A stretch of DNA of 64,000 nucleotides from Candidatus Poribacteria bacterium (GTDB lineage Bacteria > Poribacteria > WGA-4E > JAJDTR01): assembly GCA_028820655.1 (NCBI GenBank), contig JAPPIK010000032.1, positions 120,250-184,249 of the forward strand, given 5' to 3'. A program made the translations under genes and the position numbers. Positions within the stretch are counted from its first letter, which is position 1. Each line of letters starts with the position of its first letter. The notes beneath the pieces were generated by a model, which did not search any database, was not told where the DNA came from, and saw only the letters and a program-made list of their open reading frames with translations. Positions 33,886-42,803 of the stretch are shown here, piece by piece.

Positions 33886-35154
33886 ATGAGCGGTATGCAC
33901 CTGTCGACGATTCAACTGGAGAAATTGCAACGCGTGATTTCTTCAGTCTTAAAAGGAAACACATTTTATCGGGGAAAACTGACGTTGGCAGGTATGCATG
34001 AAGAAAGTCAAATCAAATCTGTCGACGATTATCGGCGCTTGCCGTTTACTACCAAGGAGGAACTATCCAACGACCAAACGGCTAATCCGCCGTACGGCAC
34101 AAATCACACCTTTACCCATGACCAATACGTCCGAATCCATCAGACATCCGGAACTACCGGTGCTCCGTTACGATGGTTGGATTCTGCGGAAAGTTGGAAT
34201 TGGTGGGCGCAGTGCTGGAAAGCGGTTTATGATGCCGCGGGAGTGACATCCACCGATCGCATTTTTTTTGCGTTTTCGTTTGGGCCCTTTATCGGTTTTT
34301 GGAGCGCTTACGAAGGAGCGGCGCAAATTGGGGCTTTGTCAATTCCCGGAGGCGGCATGACATCGTTGCAACGATTGTCCGCAATCTTGTTCAACGACAT
34401 CTCGGTTCTTGTTTGCACGCCGACCTATGCACTCCACCTTGCCGAGGTTGCGGAGGCTGAAGGAATAGATATTGCCCAATCAAGCGTCCGTCTCACGATT
34501 CACGCCGGAGAGCCGGGAGCGAGCATACCGTCAACAAAGCAGCGCATCGAAACCGCGTGGGGAGCAAAGTGCTATGACCATGTTGGAGCAACGGAGGTCG
34601 GTGCATGGGGTTTTGAATGTCAAAAACAGAACGGCGTTCATTTGAACGAGGGCGAGTTCATCTTTGAGGTCATTGACCCGGCGACGGGAAGCTCTGCGAA
34701 TCAAGGTGAATTGGTAATTACAAATCTTGGGCGGCTATGTATGCCCGTCATCCGATACCGAACGGGTGACCATGTGAAGTTGTATTCCGGGGCGTGCGAA
34801 TGCGGCCGCTATTTTCGCCGCTTGGATGGCGGCATCATTGGACGCCTTGACGACGCGCTGATCGTTCGAGGCGTCAACGTTTATCCGAGTACGATCGAGA
34901 ACATTGTTCGCGAGTGCCCGGAGGTGGGCGAATTTGCCGTAGACGTGTATCGTCGAGGAGCGCTTGATGAGATGGAAATCCGATTGGAAACTAGCACACC
35001 TGAATACTCCGCTCTTGGGGATGAGGTGAGTCAAGCGATTAGAAAAGCCTTGGGGCTGCGCGTAGCCGCAAAGATCGTCGATCACGGATCGCTGCCGCGA
35101 TTTGAGTTGAAGGCGCGCCGGTTCACAGATCATCGTCAAGATGGAAAAGGGTAA
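33886..35154 (+). CDS. Phenylacetate-CoA ligase-like (PaaK family) enzyme
   Basis: 422 residues of the PaaK-type AMP-forming ligases. The ATP loop is HQTSGTTGAPLRW near residue 86, with YDHVGATEVGAWGFEC and the later YRTGDHVKL, and the C-terminal lid GRLDDALIVRGVNVYPS, so the enzyme looks complete. It contains CECGRYFRR, a short cysteine motif seen in this family. It should activate an aromatic or other carboxylic acid as the adenylate and pass it to CoA or a carrier. A flavin-halogenase-like gene and HAD proteins lie in the same run of genes, which suggests specialised metabolism rather than phenylacetate breakdown; no paa genes are present. Confidence 0.8.
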   Translation: MSGMHLSTIQLEKLQRVISSVLKGNTFYRGKLTLAGMHEESQIKSVDDYRRLPFTTKEELSNDQTANPPYGTNHTFTHDQYVRIHQTSGTTGAPLRWLDSAESWNWWAQCWKAVYDAAGVTSTDRIFFAFSFGPFIGFWSAYEGAAQIGALSIPGGGMTSLQRLSAILFNDISVLVCTPTYALHLAEVAEAEGIDIAQSSVRLTIHAGEPGASIPSTKQRIETAWGAKCYDHVGATEVGAWGFECQKQNGVHLNEGEFIFEVIDPATGSSANQGELVITNLGRLCMPVIRYRTGDHVKLYSGACECGRYFRRLDGGIIGRLDDALIVRGVNVYPSTIENIVRECPEVGEFAVDVYRRGALDEMEIRLETSTPEYSALGDEVSQAIRKALGLRVAAKIVDHGSLPRFELKARRFTDHRQDGKG

Positions 35155-35177
35155 ACCATGTACTGGAATATTGCCGC

Positions 35178-36353
35178 ATGAGACGGCGCGACTTTCTCAA
35201 ACTTGTACCACTGAGTGTCATGCCCCAATTGCTGTCAGGGTGTTCGGGAGTCGGTGATCTTTTTAACGATTCCGTTGAAGATGAGAAGTTTGCCCTCGCT
35301 GGATTTCGGGTTGATACGCTTGTGTCGGGATTGGACACCCCGTGGGAAATCGCGTGGGGGCCCGACGACATGATTTGGGTGACGGAGCGCGGTGGAACCC
35401 TTCGACGCATAAATCCGGTTAGCGGTCTTGCAGCAAGCGTAGAAGATGTCGACGTAACAGAGATTGGTGAGAGCGGTTTGCTGGGATTGGCTTTCCACCC
35501 CGATTTTGATGCGCAGCCGTTTGTCTATCTCGTTCACTCTTTTAGCATCGGGAATGAAATACGCAATCGGCTGGTGAGGAGGCGCTTCAACGGTGTCACT
35601 CTCGAAGCTGGCGAGGTACTGCTAGACGACATTCCGGGTGACGGTATTCACAACGGGTCGCGTCTTGCCATCGGTCGCGATCGCTTACTCTATATGACGA
35701 CCGGGGATGCCAATCGCCCGCACCTTTCACAGGAACTGGATTCAGTTGCTGGAAAGGTACTTCGCTTAACATTGGATGGTCTGCCCGCGCCGGGAAATCC
35801 CTTTGGAACGGCAATATACTCGTACGGACACCGCAATGCTCAGGGATTGGTCTTTCATCCCGATACGGACGACCTCTACTTGACGGAACACGGTCCGGCG
35901 GACAACGATGAGGTCAACCGGGTCGAAATAGGACGGAACTACGGATGGCCTAACGTCCATGGATTTTGCGATAATGATGTTCGAATCGAGGATGATTTCT
36001 GCGAGCAAAATCGAGTCGCGGAGCCGGTGGCAGCTTGGACGCCAACCGTGGCTCCATGTGGCGCGGACTTTTACAACTCCAACCTCATACCCGGATGGAA
36101 AGGGAGTTTTCTCTTTACCGCTCTTAGAGGGGAAGCTCTCATCAGATTGATGCTTTCTCCGGATGGCAGTCGGGCGGTCAACGAGGAGATTCTATTTGAG
36201 AGTGAGTTTGGAAGATTACGTGATGTATTGGTGGGCCCTAACGGTCAAGTTTATCTTGCGACAAGCAACCGGGACGGACGCGGTAACCCATCCCCGGATG
36301 ATGACAGGATTCTGCGCGTCGTGCCGGAGTTGGTAAAAGTTGAGAGCGTTTAG
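35178..36353 (+). CDS. PQQ-dependent sugar dehydrogenase-like lipoprotein (YliI/Asd type)
   Basis: 391 residues. It has an N-terminal RRRDFLKLV twin-arginine-like sequence and a lipobox LLSGC, so it is an exported lipoprotein. The body is the six-bladed soluble aldose/glucose dehydrogenase fold: GLDTPWEIAWGPDDMIWVTER, GLLGLAFHPDF, GIHNGSRLAIGRD with the catalytic histidine near residue 157, YGHRNAQGL, EHGPADNDEVN and NYGWPNV. Such enzymes oxidise sugars or other alcohols with PQQ in the periplasm. It lies 23 bases after the PaaK-like ligase. No PQQ synthesis genes are in the window. Confidence 0.85.
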   Translation: MRRRDFLKLVPLSVMPQLLSGCSGVGDLFNDSVEDEKFALAGFRVDTLVSGLDTPWEIAWGPDDMIWVTERGGTLRRINPVSGLAASVEDVDVTEIGESGLLGLAFHPDFDAQPFVYLVHSFSIGNEIRNRLVRRRFNGVTLEAGEVLLDDIPGDGIHNGSRLAIGRDRLLYMTTGDANRPHLSQELDSVAGKVLRLTLDGLPAPGNPFGTAIYSYGHRNAQGLVFHPDTDDLYLTEHGPADNDEVNRVEIGRNYGWPNVHGFCDNDVRIEDDFCEQNRVAEPVAAWTPTVAPCGADFYNSNLIPGWKGSFLFTALRGEALIRLMLSPDGSRAVNEEILFESEFGRLRDVLVGPNGQVYLATSNRDGRGNPSPDDDRILRVVPELVKVESV

Positions 36354-36401
36354 TCAAGAGATTGTATCCATACGGTCGAATCAACCGTCTCAAGTAAGTC
36401 A

Positions 36402-37676
36402 ATGAAAAAATACGATGCTATAGAGGCGCAATGTTACGACTTGATAGTCATCGGCGGTGGTCCGGCGGGTAGCACCGTTGCAACTTTGGTCGCTCAAGAA
36501 GGACACCGTGTGCTACTGCTTGAGCGTGATCGGGAACCTTGCTTCAAAATCGGAGAGTCCCTCATTCCTGCGAGTTATTGGACCTTTGAACGGCTGGGTA
36601 TGATAGAAAAACTGAAAGCAAGTCATTTTCCTAAAAAATATAGCGTTCAGTTCTACTCTCAATCGGGAAAAGCCTCTGCGCCGTTCTATTTCTACGAAAA
36701 TGACCCGCATGAAAGTTCCATGACCTGGCAGGTTCTCCGCAGTGAATTTGACGAGATGCTGCTCGAAAACGCTCGGAGCAAAGGTGTAGAGGTCCGACGC
36801 GGAGTCAGCGTTCATAGTGTGTTGTTTGAAAAAGATCGAGCGATTGGCATACGGGCGAAATTCTCAGATGGAAGCACATCGAATCTGTCAGCACAGGTAA
36901 CCGCTGATTCAACAGGGCAAAGCGCGCTGATTTCCCGACGATTGAAAATCAACGCCACTGAGCCGAAGCTCAAGAAGGCTTCAATATTCACCCACTTTGA
37001 AGGGGGAATCCGCGACGAAGGAATCGATGAAGGGGCTACGTTGATTTTGCACACCGAGAACAAAGATTCGTGGTTCTGGTATATTCCGCTTCCATACGAT
37101 CGTGTAAGCGTGGGAGTCGTTGGATCGATCGATTATCTTCTGCAGAACCGCCGCTCGAATGGGGCGCAACTAGACGCCGAAGCTATTTTTCAGGCGGAGC
37201 TAGAGAAGTGTCCCGCCTTGAAGTGGCGAATAGAAAACGCGAAGCAACTGTTCCCGGTCAAAACAACAAAGGATTTTTCCTATCGTGCTCGGCAGATCGC
37301 CGGGAATGGCTGGGTGCTCGCGGGGGATGCGTTCGGCTTCTTGGATCCGGTTTATTCCACAGGCCTGTTTTTGGCGCTTAAGTCCGGAGAAATGGCGGCT
37401 GACGCGATCAACGGAGCGTTTGAAAGTGGCGACGTATCAGGGGAACGGTTAGGACAGTTTGGTGCGGAGTTCGCGAAAGGCATGGAGTCTTTTCGGAAAT
37501 TGGTATACGCCTTCTATACGAAAGAGTTCAGCTTCGCAAACTTTTTAAAGCGATATCCGGAGTGTCAGCAAGGGGTGATCGATATCTTGAGCGGAAATGT
37601 GTTCACGAAAAATGTGGACAGAATCTTTGTACCAATGGCACAGATGTGTTCTCTTCCCGAGGAAATTACACTATAA
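36402..37676 (+). CDS. FAD-dependent oxidoreductase, flavin-dependent-halogenase-like
   Basis: 424 residues with an N-terminal FAD loop (VIGGGPAGSTVA near 17) and KIGESLIPAS. Two marks of flavin-dependent halogenases are present: WxWxIP, read as WFWYIP near residue 222, and FxxPxxSxG, read as FLDPVYSTG near 312. A lysine pair in FPKKYSVQF near 77 lies where the catalytic lysine of carrier-protein-type halogenases is expected. Geranylgeranyl-reductase-type oxidoreductases share the fold, so halogenation is likely but not certain. Enzymes of the carrier-tethered class need an acyl carrier protein; none is found here, though a PaaK-like ligase is two genes upstream. A flavin reductase would also be needed and is not in the window. 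Confidence 0.75.
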   Translation: MKKYDAIEAQCYDLIVIGGGPAGSTVATLVAQEGHRVLLLERDREPCFKIGESLIPASYWTFERLGMIEKLKASHFPKKYSVQFYSQSGKASAPFYFYENDPHESSMTWQVLRSEFDEMLLENARSKGVEVRRGVSVHSVLFEKDRAIGIRAKFSDGSTSNLSAQVTADSTGQSALISRRLKINATEPKLKKASIFTHFEGGIRDEGIDEGATLILHTENKDSWFWYIPLPYDRVSVGVVGSIDYLLQNRRSNGAQLDAEAIFQAELEKCPALKWRIENAKQLFPVKTTKDFSYRARQIAGNGWVLAGDAFGFLDPVYSTGLFLALKSGEMAADAINGAFESGDVSGERLGQFGAEFAKGMESFRKLVYAFYTKEFSFANFLKRYPECQQGVIDILSGNVFTKNVDRIFVPMAQMCSLPEEITL

Positions 37677-37760
37677 ACGCATGTGTTTCTACAAACTGAG
37701 CAATAGAGAAAGATGGTTTAACCATGGTCTGTATCGAGTCTTGCCGCGATAATAGTGAAC

Positions 37761-38492
37761 ATGTCGTTTGATTGGATCTTCTTTGACTGCTTCAATACTC
37801 TCATTGACGATTTCACTCCAGACGGTGATGAGTCGGGCGTGAAGCCTATATTGGGTCTTCCCGTGGCCGCTGGGTTTTACGCCACGGAAGCCGAATTTAA
37901 GGTCGATTACGATAGATGGAAGAGAGGTCGGTGGAGCGGCAACGACTGGGGAGAGGTTGACCTGGCAGTTCGACTCAAGGAAATCCTAACGACAAAAGAT
38001 GCTAGCCGAAAGGATGAAGTTCCCGCGCTAGTAAATCGAATGATGCGTCGGTTTAAGTTGGAATATACAAACACGCTACGGCTTACACCGGGAATCTGTG
38101 AGATGCTAAAGCGGTGGCGTGACATCGTTAAAATGGGCGTAATTTCAAATTTCTACCTGCGAGATTGGCCGCAACGGATGCTCATGAAATTCGGTTTGTA
38201 TGATTACTTTGATTTCGTCATAGACAGTGCCTCGTTCGGCTTCAAAAAACCCGGGCAGACAATTTACTTAGGAGCGCTTCAACGAGCAGCGATTTCAGTC
38301 GATCAGGCGGAGCGTGTGCTTTTTATTGGAGACAACCTCGCCAACGATGTTCTTGCGCCAATGGAGTTGGGGATGAAGGTTATCTATTTGGATCGTTCAA
38401 ATGATCGACCAACATCAGAGCTGGTTCCTGAGGGTGTATCATCAATCAAATGCTGGACTGAATTCAAACCGGAAAATTTTCAAGGCTATTAG
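37761..38492 (+). CDS. HAD-superfamily hydrolase
   Basis: About 243 residues from ATG 37761 (the track uses a GTG two codons earlier). Motif I is FFDCFNTLIDDF with the nucleophile Asp, motif II VISNFYLRDW, the lysine KKPGQTIYLGAL and the metal acids in FIGDNLANDVLAP. Serine instead of Thr and an Asn after the aspartate resemble the haloacid dehalogenase/noncanonical purine-NTP-phosphatase type. It could be a phosphatase or, given the halogenase-like neighbour, a dehalogenase; sequence alone does not decide. The 84-base gap to the halogenase-like gene makes co-transcription possible. Confidence 0.82.
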   Translation: MSFDWIFFDCFNTLIDDFTPDGDESGVKPILGLPVAAGFYATEAEFKVDYDRWKRGRWSGNDWGEVDLAVRLKEILTTKDASRKDEVPALVNRMMRRFKLEYTNTLRLTPGICEMLKRWRDIVKMGVISNFYLRDWPQRMLMKFGLYDYFDFVIDSASFGFKKPGQTIYLGALQRAAISVDQAERVLFIGDNLANDVLAPMELGMKVIYLDRSNDRPTSELVPEGVSSIKCWTEFKPENFQGY

Positions 38493-38527
38493 AATCTGTT
38501 TGGAAACTAGATGGGAGAGTTGTAGTT

Positions 38528-38681
38528 GTAGGGTGCGCATGGCGCACCAGCCTTGAGAGTACCAGCACGCGATCGACAGAGTGAAAAGCAAAGGAAATAG
38601 AGATCCTGAATGTGTATAGAAATGCCAAAACCCCGTGCACCTAAGCCCAAGTTGTAGGGTGGGCACCGCCCACCATTTCTC
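38528..38681. repeat. 154-bp tandem repeat, unit 1
   Basis: Opens with GTAGGGTGCGCATGGCGCACC (a 7-bp hairpin with ATG loop), continues through GTACCAGCACG, GATCGAC, ATAGAGATCCTGAATGTG and ends with a second hairpin, GGTGGGC-ACC-GCCCACC. Confidence 0.75.
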
Positions 38682-38803
38682 GTAGGGTGCGCATGGCGCA
38701 CCGGCCTTGAGCGTACCAGCACGTGATCGACTGAGTGAAAAGCGAAGGAGATAGAGATCCTGAATGTGTATAGAATTGCCAAAACCACATCCACCTAAGC
38801 CCC
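38682..38803. repeat. 154-bp tandem repeat, unit 2 (lacking the last hairpin)
   Basis: Starts 154 bases after unit 1 and matches it with about ten differences over ~120 bases up to CCTAAGCCC, then diverges; the second hairpin of unit 1 is absent. Confidence 0.75.
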
Positions 38804-38998
38804 AGAGGGATCAAGCGAGTGCATAACGATCAAACGACTGAATAAGGCGTGCCATAGCAAATCCCGTGCGATAGAAATCCCACAAGTACATAGCAGACAA
38901 TAATAAAAGCTTGAGAAAACTTCCTACATATGACAAAAAATGGATTTACTGCTGATGGTTCAAACAGGCTCTTAACCGCATCTTCAAGGAGCGCATAC

Positions 38999-40003
38999 AT
39001 GTATTTTAGGGAAAATACCCGTTACCGAAAAGGCGTTGCAAGTGTAGTAATAGCTATCTTTTTATGTTTCAATCTCTTCTCTGCGACAGGTGCATGGGCA
39101 GATAAGCATGGCAAACGACAATTCCTGAGTATCGGCACGGCACCGCCCGGGGGCGCATTTTTTGTGGTGGGCGGCGCCATCGCCCTAGTGGTTGGCGAAA
39201 ACGTCGATGATCTGAATTGGGAGGTTACCGCCGAAGCCACGAAAGGAACGCAAGAAAACATTCGGCGCCTCGCGAGAGGTGAGTTGGAGTTTGCACTTGC
39301 GAATGCCGCCATTTCCTATTTTGCGGTTCGAGGCGAAGGGGCATGGAAGGGTGAACAGCCTATTCGCGCCGTGATGACGCTTGCGCCAAACGTCGCGCTA
39401 TTCATCACGCCAAATTCCTCCGGCGTGACACAAATTGCGGATATGAAAGGTAAGCGCGTAGTAGTCGGTCCCGCAGGCGCCGGATTCGAATACTTCTTGA
39501 AGCCGATTCTATCCGCACACGGCCTAACCTACGAGGATTTCACGCCGCTCAACAATACGCAGGCTGGTGCGGTCAACATGTTGGCGGACGGCTCGGCAGC
39601 CGCTGCATTCTTGGGCGGTGCGGTTCCGACAGCATCCATTACCCAGGCTGCCTCTTCTCAAGACATACTGTTCGTTCCTTTTGATCCGGAGGCAAAAGGA
39701 CGTTTAATTAACGATTATCCGTTTTTTGAATCGGCGACTATTCCTGCGGAGACGTATCGGAACCAAAATATACCATTCGACGGAATGAATGTTGGTGCGA
39801 TGCATCTAATAGCGTCGGCGGATCAATCCGAAGAAGACGTATATCAATTCACTAGGATTCTTTATGAACACCGAGCGGAAGTGGTGAAGAAACACCCTGC
39901 CGGAAAAGCTATCAATCCGAAGAATATCGTAAAGGATACGGGCACAACCTTTCATCCCGGCGCGGTACGTTATTACAAGGAGATTGGCATTTGGCACGAA
40001 TAA
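38999..40003 (+). CDS. TRAP-TAXI transporter substrate-binding receptor
   Basis: 334 residues from ATG 38999, which has AAGGAG seven bases upstream; the longer track start at 38930 lacks a ribosome site and would bury the signal peptide (GVASVVIAIFLCFNLFSATGAWA). The mature protein is a TAXI-type periplasmic receptor: FLSIGTAPPGGAFFVVGGAIA, EATKGTQENIRRLARGELEFALAN and KGKRVVVGPAGAGFEYFL are family features. It would bind a small organic acid or similar solute and deliver it to the fused permease two genes downstream. The solute is unknown. Confidence 0.9.
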   Translation: MYFRENTRYRKGVASVVIAIFLCFNLFSATGAWADKHGKRQFLSIGTAPPGGAFFVVGGAIALVVGENVDDLNWEVTAEATKGTQENIRRLARGELEFALANAAISYFAVRGEGAWKGEQPIRAVMTLAPNVALFITPNSSGVTQIADMKGKRVVVGPAGAGFEYFLKPILSAHGLTYEDFTPLNNTQAGAVNMLADGSAAAAFLGGAVPTASITQAASSQDILFVPFDPEAKGRLINDYPFFESATIPAETYRNQNIPFDGMNVGAMHLIASADQSEEDVYQFTRILYEHRAEVVKKHPAGKAINPKNIVKDTGTTFHPGAVRYYKEIGIWHE

Positions 40004-40036
40004 TTGCGGATTCTAACTTGAAAAGGAGACCTCATT

Positions 40037-40786
40037 TTGGCACAAGCAGACAAACCTAATATCGGTTACGATGACACTCCGTTTATTCCCAATTCGGAAT
40101 GGAGAGTCCACGATGGAAGACGGCCTCAACCGAGGGTCGTCACGCCCGGCACAGAAAGTTCACCAACCGCAGGGGGCAATCCCCCTTCAGATGCGGTAAT
40201 ACTGTTTGACGGCTCGGATCTGAGTCAGTGGGTGGGACGTGATGGTGCCGCTCAATGGAAGATTGAAAATGGTTACATGGAAGTTAATAAGACCGGAGAC
40301 ATTCAAACCGTTGAGCACTTTGGACACTGCCAGTTGCATGTGGAATGGGCGACTCCGTCCAAGGTAGAAGGCGATAGTCAAGGACGCGGCAACAGCGGTG
40401 TATTTCTGCTAAATGAGTATGAGATTCAGGTGCTGGACGGCCATGACAACCCGACCTACGCGGACGGTGGGGCAGGCGCCATCTACGGACAGTGGCCCCC
40501 GCTTGTCAATGCCTCCCGGAAACCCGGTGAATGGCAATCCTACGATATTTTCTTCGTTCCCGCGCAGTTTGATGGAGAGAAGCTACTGACACCGTCGTAT
40601 GCTACCGTGGTGCACAACGGGGTCTTGGTGCAGCACTATCAGGAGATACTGGGGCCGACAGGCCATGGCGGCGCCCCCTCCTATGACTCGCCCCATCCGC
40701 CCGAAGGACCGATCAAGCTCCAGGACCACGGCAATCCGATGCGCTTCCGAAACATTTGGGTACGCAGGCTTGAGAGCCGGGACTAG
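40037..40786 (+). CDS. DUF1080 (3-keto-disaccharide hydrolase-like) protein
   Basis: 249 residues. The start is TTG, supported by AAGGAG nine bases upstream; no nearer ATG exists in frame. The domain is DUF1080, a jelly-roll fold related to concanavalin-like glycosidases: ILFDGSDLSQWV, QLHVEWATP, GNSGVFLLNEYEIQVLD, WPPLVNASRKPGEWQSYDIFF and MRFRNIWVRRLE. Members include 3-keto-glucoside hydrolases. No clear signal peptide is present, which differs from many relatives. It is placed between a TRAP receptor and permease gene and is likely co-transcribed with them, suggesting that the imported solute could be a sugar derivative. Confidence 0.85.
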   Translation: MAQADKPNIGYDDTPFIPNSEWRVHDGRRPQPRVVTPGTESSPTAGGNPPSDAVILFDGSDLSQWVGRDGAAQWKIENGYMEVNKTGDIQTVEHFGHCQLHVEWATPSKVEGDSQGRGNSGVFLLNEYEIQVLDGHDNPTYADGGAGAIYGQWPPLVNASRKPGEWQSYDIFFVPAQFDGEKLLTPSYATVVHNGVLVQHYQEILGPTGHGGAPSYDSPHPPEGPIKLQDHGNPMRFRNIWVRRLESRD

Positions 40787-40788
40787 GA

Positions 40789-42738
40789 ATGACCTCCCTC
40801 CAACGCCTCCGCCAAACGCTCTTTAAGGGATTCGCCGTTATCCTAGGTTTGTTTGTGCTCGTGGAGGTCAATTATCCCCATCTATTACCCCAGTCCCAAT
40901 TGGCGCTTTTCGCCATGTTGGGACTGGTTCTCGTCTTTCTTAAATTTCCTTCTCATTCGAAATTAGCTGAAAACACCGTCTGTCAATGGTTGGACCTTAC
41001 CTTAGCCTTCGGTGCCATTGTTTGCTTCGGTTATGTGTTGGCTCAGTCCGAGCCGTTGCTAAGGGGGTTTTGGATTGACGATCAGCCTCTCGGCAACCGC
41101 GCCGGAAACGAACAGTCCATCGACTATATGATTGGTCTGTTAGGATTGGTGCTGGTTTTGGAAGCCACACGGCGGGCGATAGGCTTGACCCTCCCGCTCC
41201 TTTGCCTAGCTTTTCTGCTATATGCAGTTGCGGGACAATCATTGCCCGGGTGGTTGATCCATCGGGGACACTCGTGGGAACGAGTAGTGAGTCAGACGTT
41301 CTTGCATAGCCAAGGGGTGTTTGGAGTTGCCTTGAAGGTGATGTTTACCTATGTGTTTTTGTTTGTGCTGTTTGGCACCGTGCTTGAGAAAACAGGCGCG
41401 ACACACTATATCATCGGTTTCGCCAGGCGGATGTTTCGCAAAAGTGTCGGTGGCCCGGCGAAAGTTGCCGTCATTAGCAGCGGCATGATGGGGTCGTTGT
41501 CCGGCAGTGCCGTAGCCAACACGGCTACCACCGGGACATTTACCATCCCGATGATGCGAAGCGCGGGATTTCAACCGACTACTGCTGCTGGCATTGAGGC
41601 CGCGGCTAGTTCTGGCGGCGCACTTGTACCACCCATTATGGGGGCGGGCGCCTACATGATGCTTGAAATTGTGTCGCCTCCCGTGACCTATCTGCAAATA
41701 ATCAAGGCAGCGCTCATCCCTGCCCTCCTCTACTATGGAGCACTCCTTCTCATCGTACACTTCCGTGCCAAACTGGTTGGCGCGGCCGCGGAAGCGCCGA
41801 GTCAGCAACTTGAGGACAAAAACCCAACTGCACCGGGGCTTGTGTTTTGTACCGGCTTCTGTGTACTTATACTGTTCTTGGTACTCGGTTACACCCCATT
41901 TCGCGCGGTTACGTGGGGATTGATTGCCGTGCTTGTTTTGAGTGTGTTTAGTCGACACACACGAATGGGATTGCGCGAACTAGTGGAGGCAATAGTAAAA
42001 GCCGCTCACGGTGGAGTATCGCTGATTGCGGCGGCATCATGCGTCGGGCTAATTCTCGGTGTTGTGTTACTGACAGGAATTGGCACAAAGTTGCCGGGAA
42101 TGCTTATACCGTTAGCCCAGAATAATCTGATTTTTGCGTTGTTACTTCTGATGATTTCGACCATTGTCCTTGGGATGGGGTTACCTTCGTCAGTATGTTA
42201 TCTCCTTATGGCAACTTTGGTTGGATCTGTTTTGACCGACTTGGGATTGGTTCCGCTTGCCGCGCATCTTTTCATTTTTTATTTCGGAATGATGTCCATG
42301 GTGACGCCGCCGGTTGCGTTGGCGGCTTATACGGCGGGTGCCATTGCGAATGCCAACATCATGAGGACGGGATTCGCCGCTTTCAGATTTGCGTTGGTAG
42401 GTTTCGCTCTGCCCTACGCGTTCGTGCTGCGTCCGGAGTTATTGACCTTGTCTTCGGATGGGGGCACGGCGGGAATTTGGCCGATTGTGGGTAGTGTGGG
42501 CATTACCGCGCTTGGAATTGTGCCATTGGCTGCAAGCGTCGCGGGTTTTCTAATGGCGCCTTTAGCCCTTTGGCAGAGGTTGGTATTCTTTGCAACAGCG
42601 ATGGGATTCATTCTCGTTCGCTCCGCGATCTGGCTGCATTTGCCCGCGTTAGGTGTCGTGGTGGCGATAGGGATCTTAAACTGGCGCTCAAGTGCGTCGA
42701 TGGATGAGAATCCACAACATCGGGAAGGTGATTCTTGA
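40789..42738 (+). CDS. TRAP transporter fused permease (DctQM type, TAXI system)
   Basis: 649 residues with about 16-18 membrane segments. The small (DctQ-like) and large (DctM-like) subunits are fused, as is normal for TAXI systems. Landmarks include GLLGLVLVLEATRRAIG, GPAKVAVISSGMMGSLSGSAVANTATTGTFTIPMM, and ASSGGALVPPIMGAGAYMMLE, followed by MGLPSSVCYLLMATL. It uses ion gradients to take in the solute held by the periplasmic receptor. The ATG lies two bases after the DUF1080 stop. Converges with an SDR gene. Confidence 0.92.
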   Translation: MTSLQRLRQTLFKGFAVILGLFVLVEVNYPHLLPQSQLALFAMLGLVLVFLKFPSHSKLAENTVCQWLDLTLAFGAIVCFGYVLAQSEPLLRGFWIDDQPLGNRAGNEQSIDYMIGLLGLVLVLEATRRAIGLTLPLLCLAFLLYAVAGQSLPGWLIHRGHSWERVVSQTFLHSQGVFGVALKVMFTYVFLFVLFGTVLEKTGATHYIIGFARRMFRKSVGGPAKVAVISSGMMGSLSGSAVANTATTGTFTIPMMRSAGFQPTTAAGIEAAASSGGALVPPIMGAGAYMMLEIVSPPVTYLQIIKAALIPALLYYGALLLIVHFRAKLVGAAAEAPSQQLEDKNPTAPGLVFCTGFCVLILFLVLGYTPFRAVTWGLIAVLVLSVFSRHTRMGLRELVEAIVKAAHGGVSLIAAASCVGLILGVVLLTGIGTKLPGMLIPLAQNNLIFALLLLMISTIVLGMGLPSSVCYLLMATLVGSVLTDLGLVPLAAHLFIFYFGMMSMVTPPVALAAYTAGAIANANIMRTGFAAFRFALVGFALPYAFVLRPELLTLSSDGGTAGIWPIVGSVGITALGIVPLAASVAGFLMAPLALWQRLVFFATAMGFILVRSAIWLHLPALGVVVAIGILNWRSSASMDENPQHREGDS

Positions 42739-42803
42739 AGGATTTGCGGCAGGCTTGTAAGCGCAACTTTGGCGGCCCTTTGGGAACGTGTTACCGGATT
42801 AGC

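Larger units (their letters stand above)
38493..38998. other. Repeat-rich spacer before the TRAP-TAXI operon
   Basis: About 500 bases filled mostly by two tandem copies of a 154-bp unit and then by two overlapping copies of the GATCAAGCGA...ATCCC repeat (38809-38884). The first 23 codons of the track ORF from 38930 are judged untranslated because the Shine-Dalgarno sequence precedes 38999. Confidence 0.65.

Noticed and set aside
41239-41958. 239-codon minus-strand ORF in the permease
   Set aside because: Low-complexity antisense frame of a membrane protein gene.
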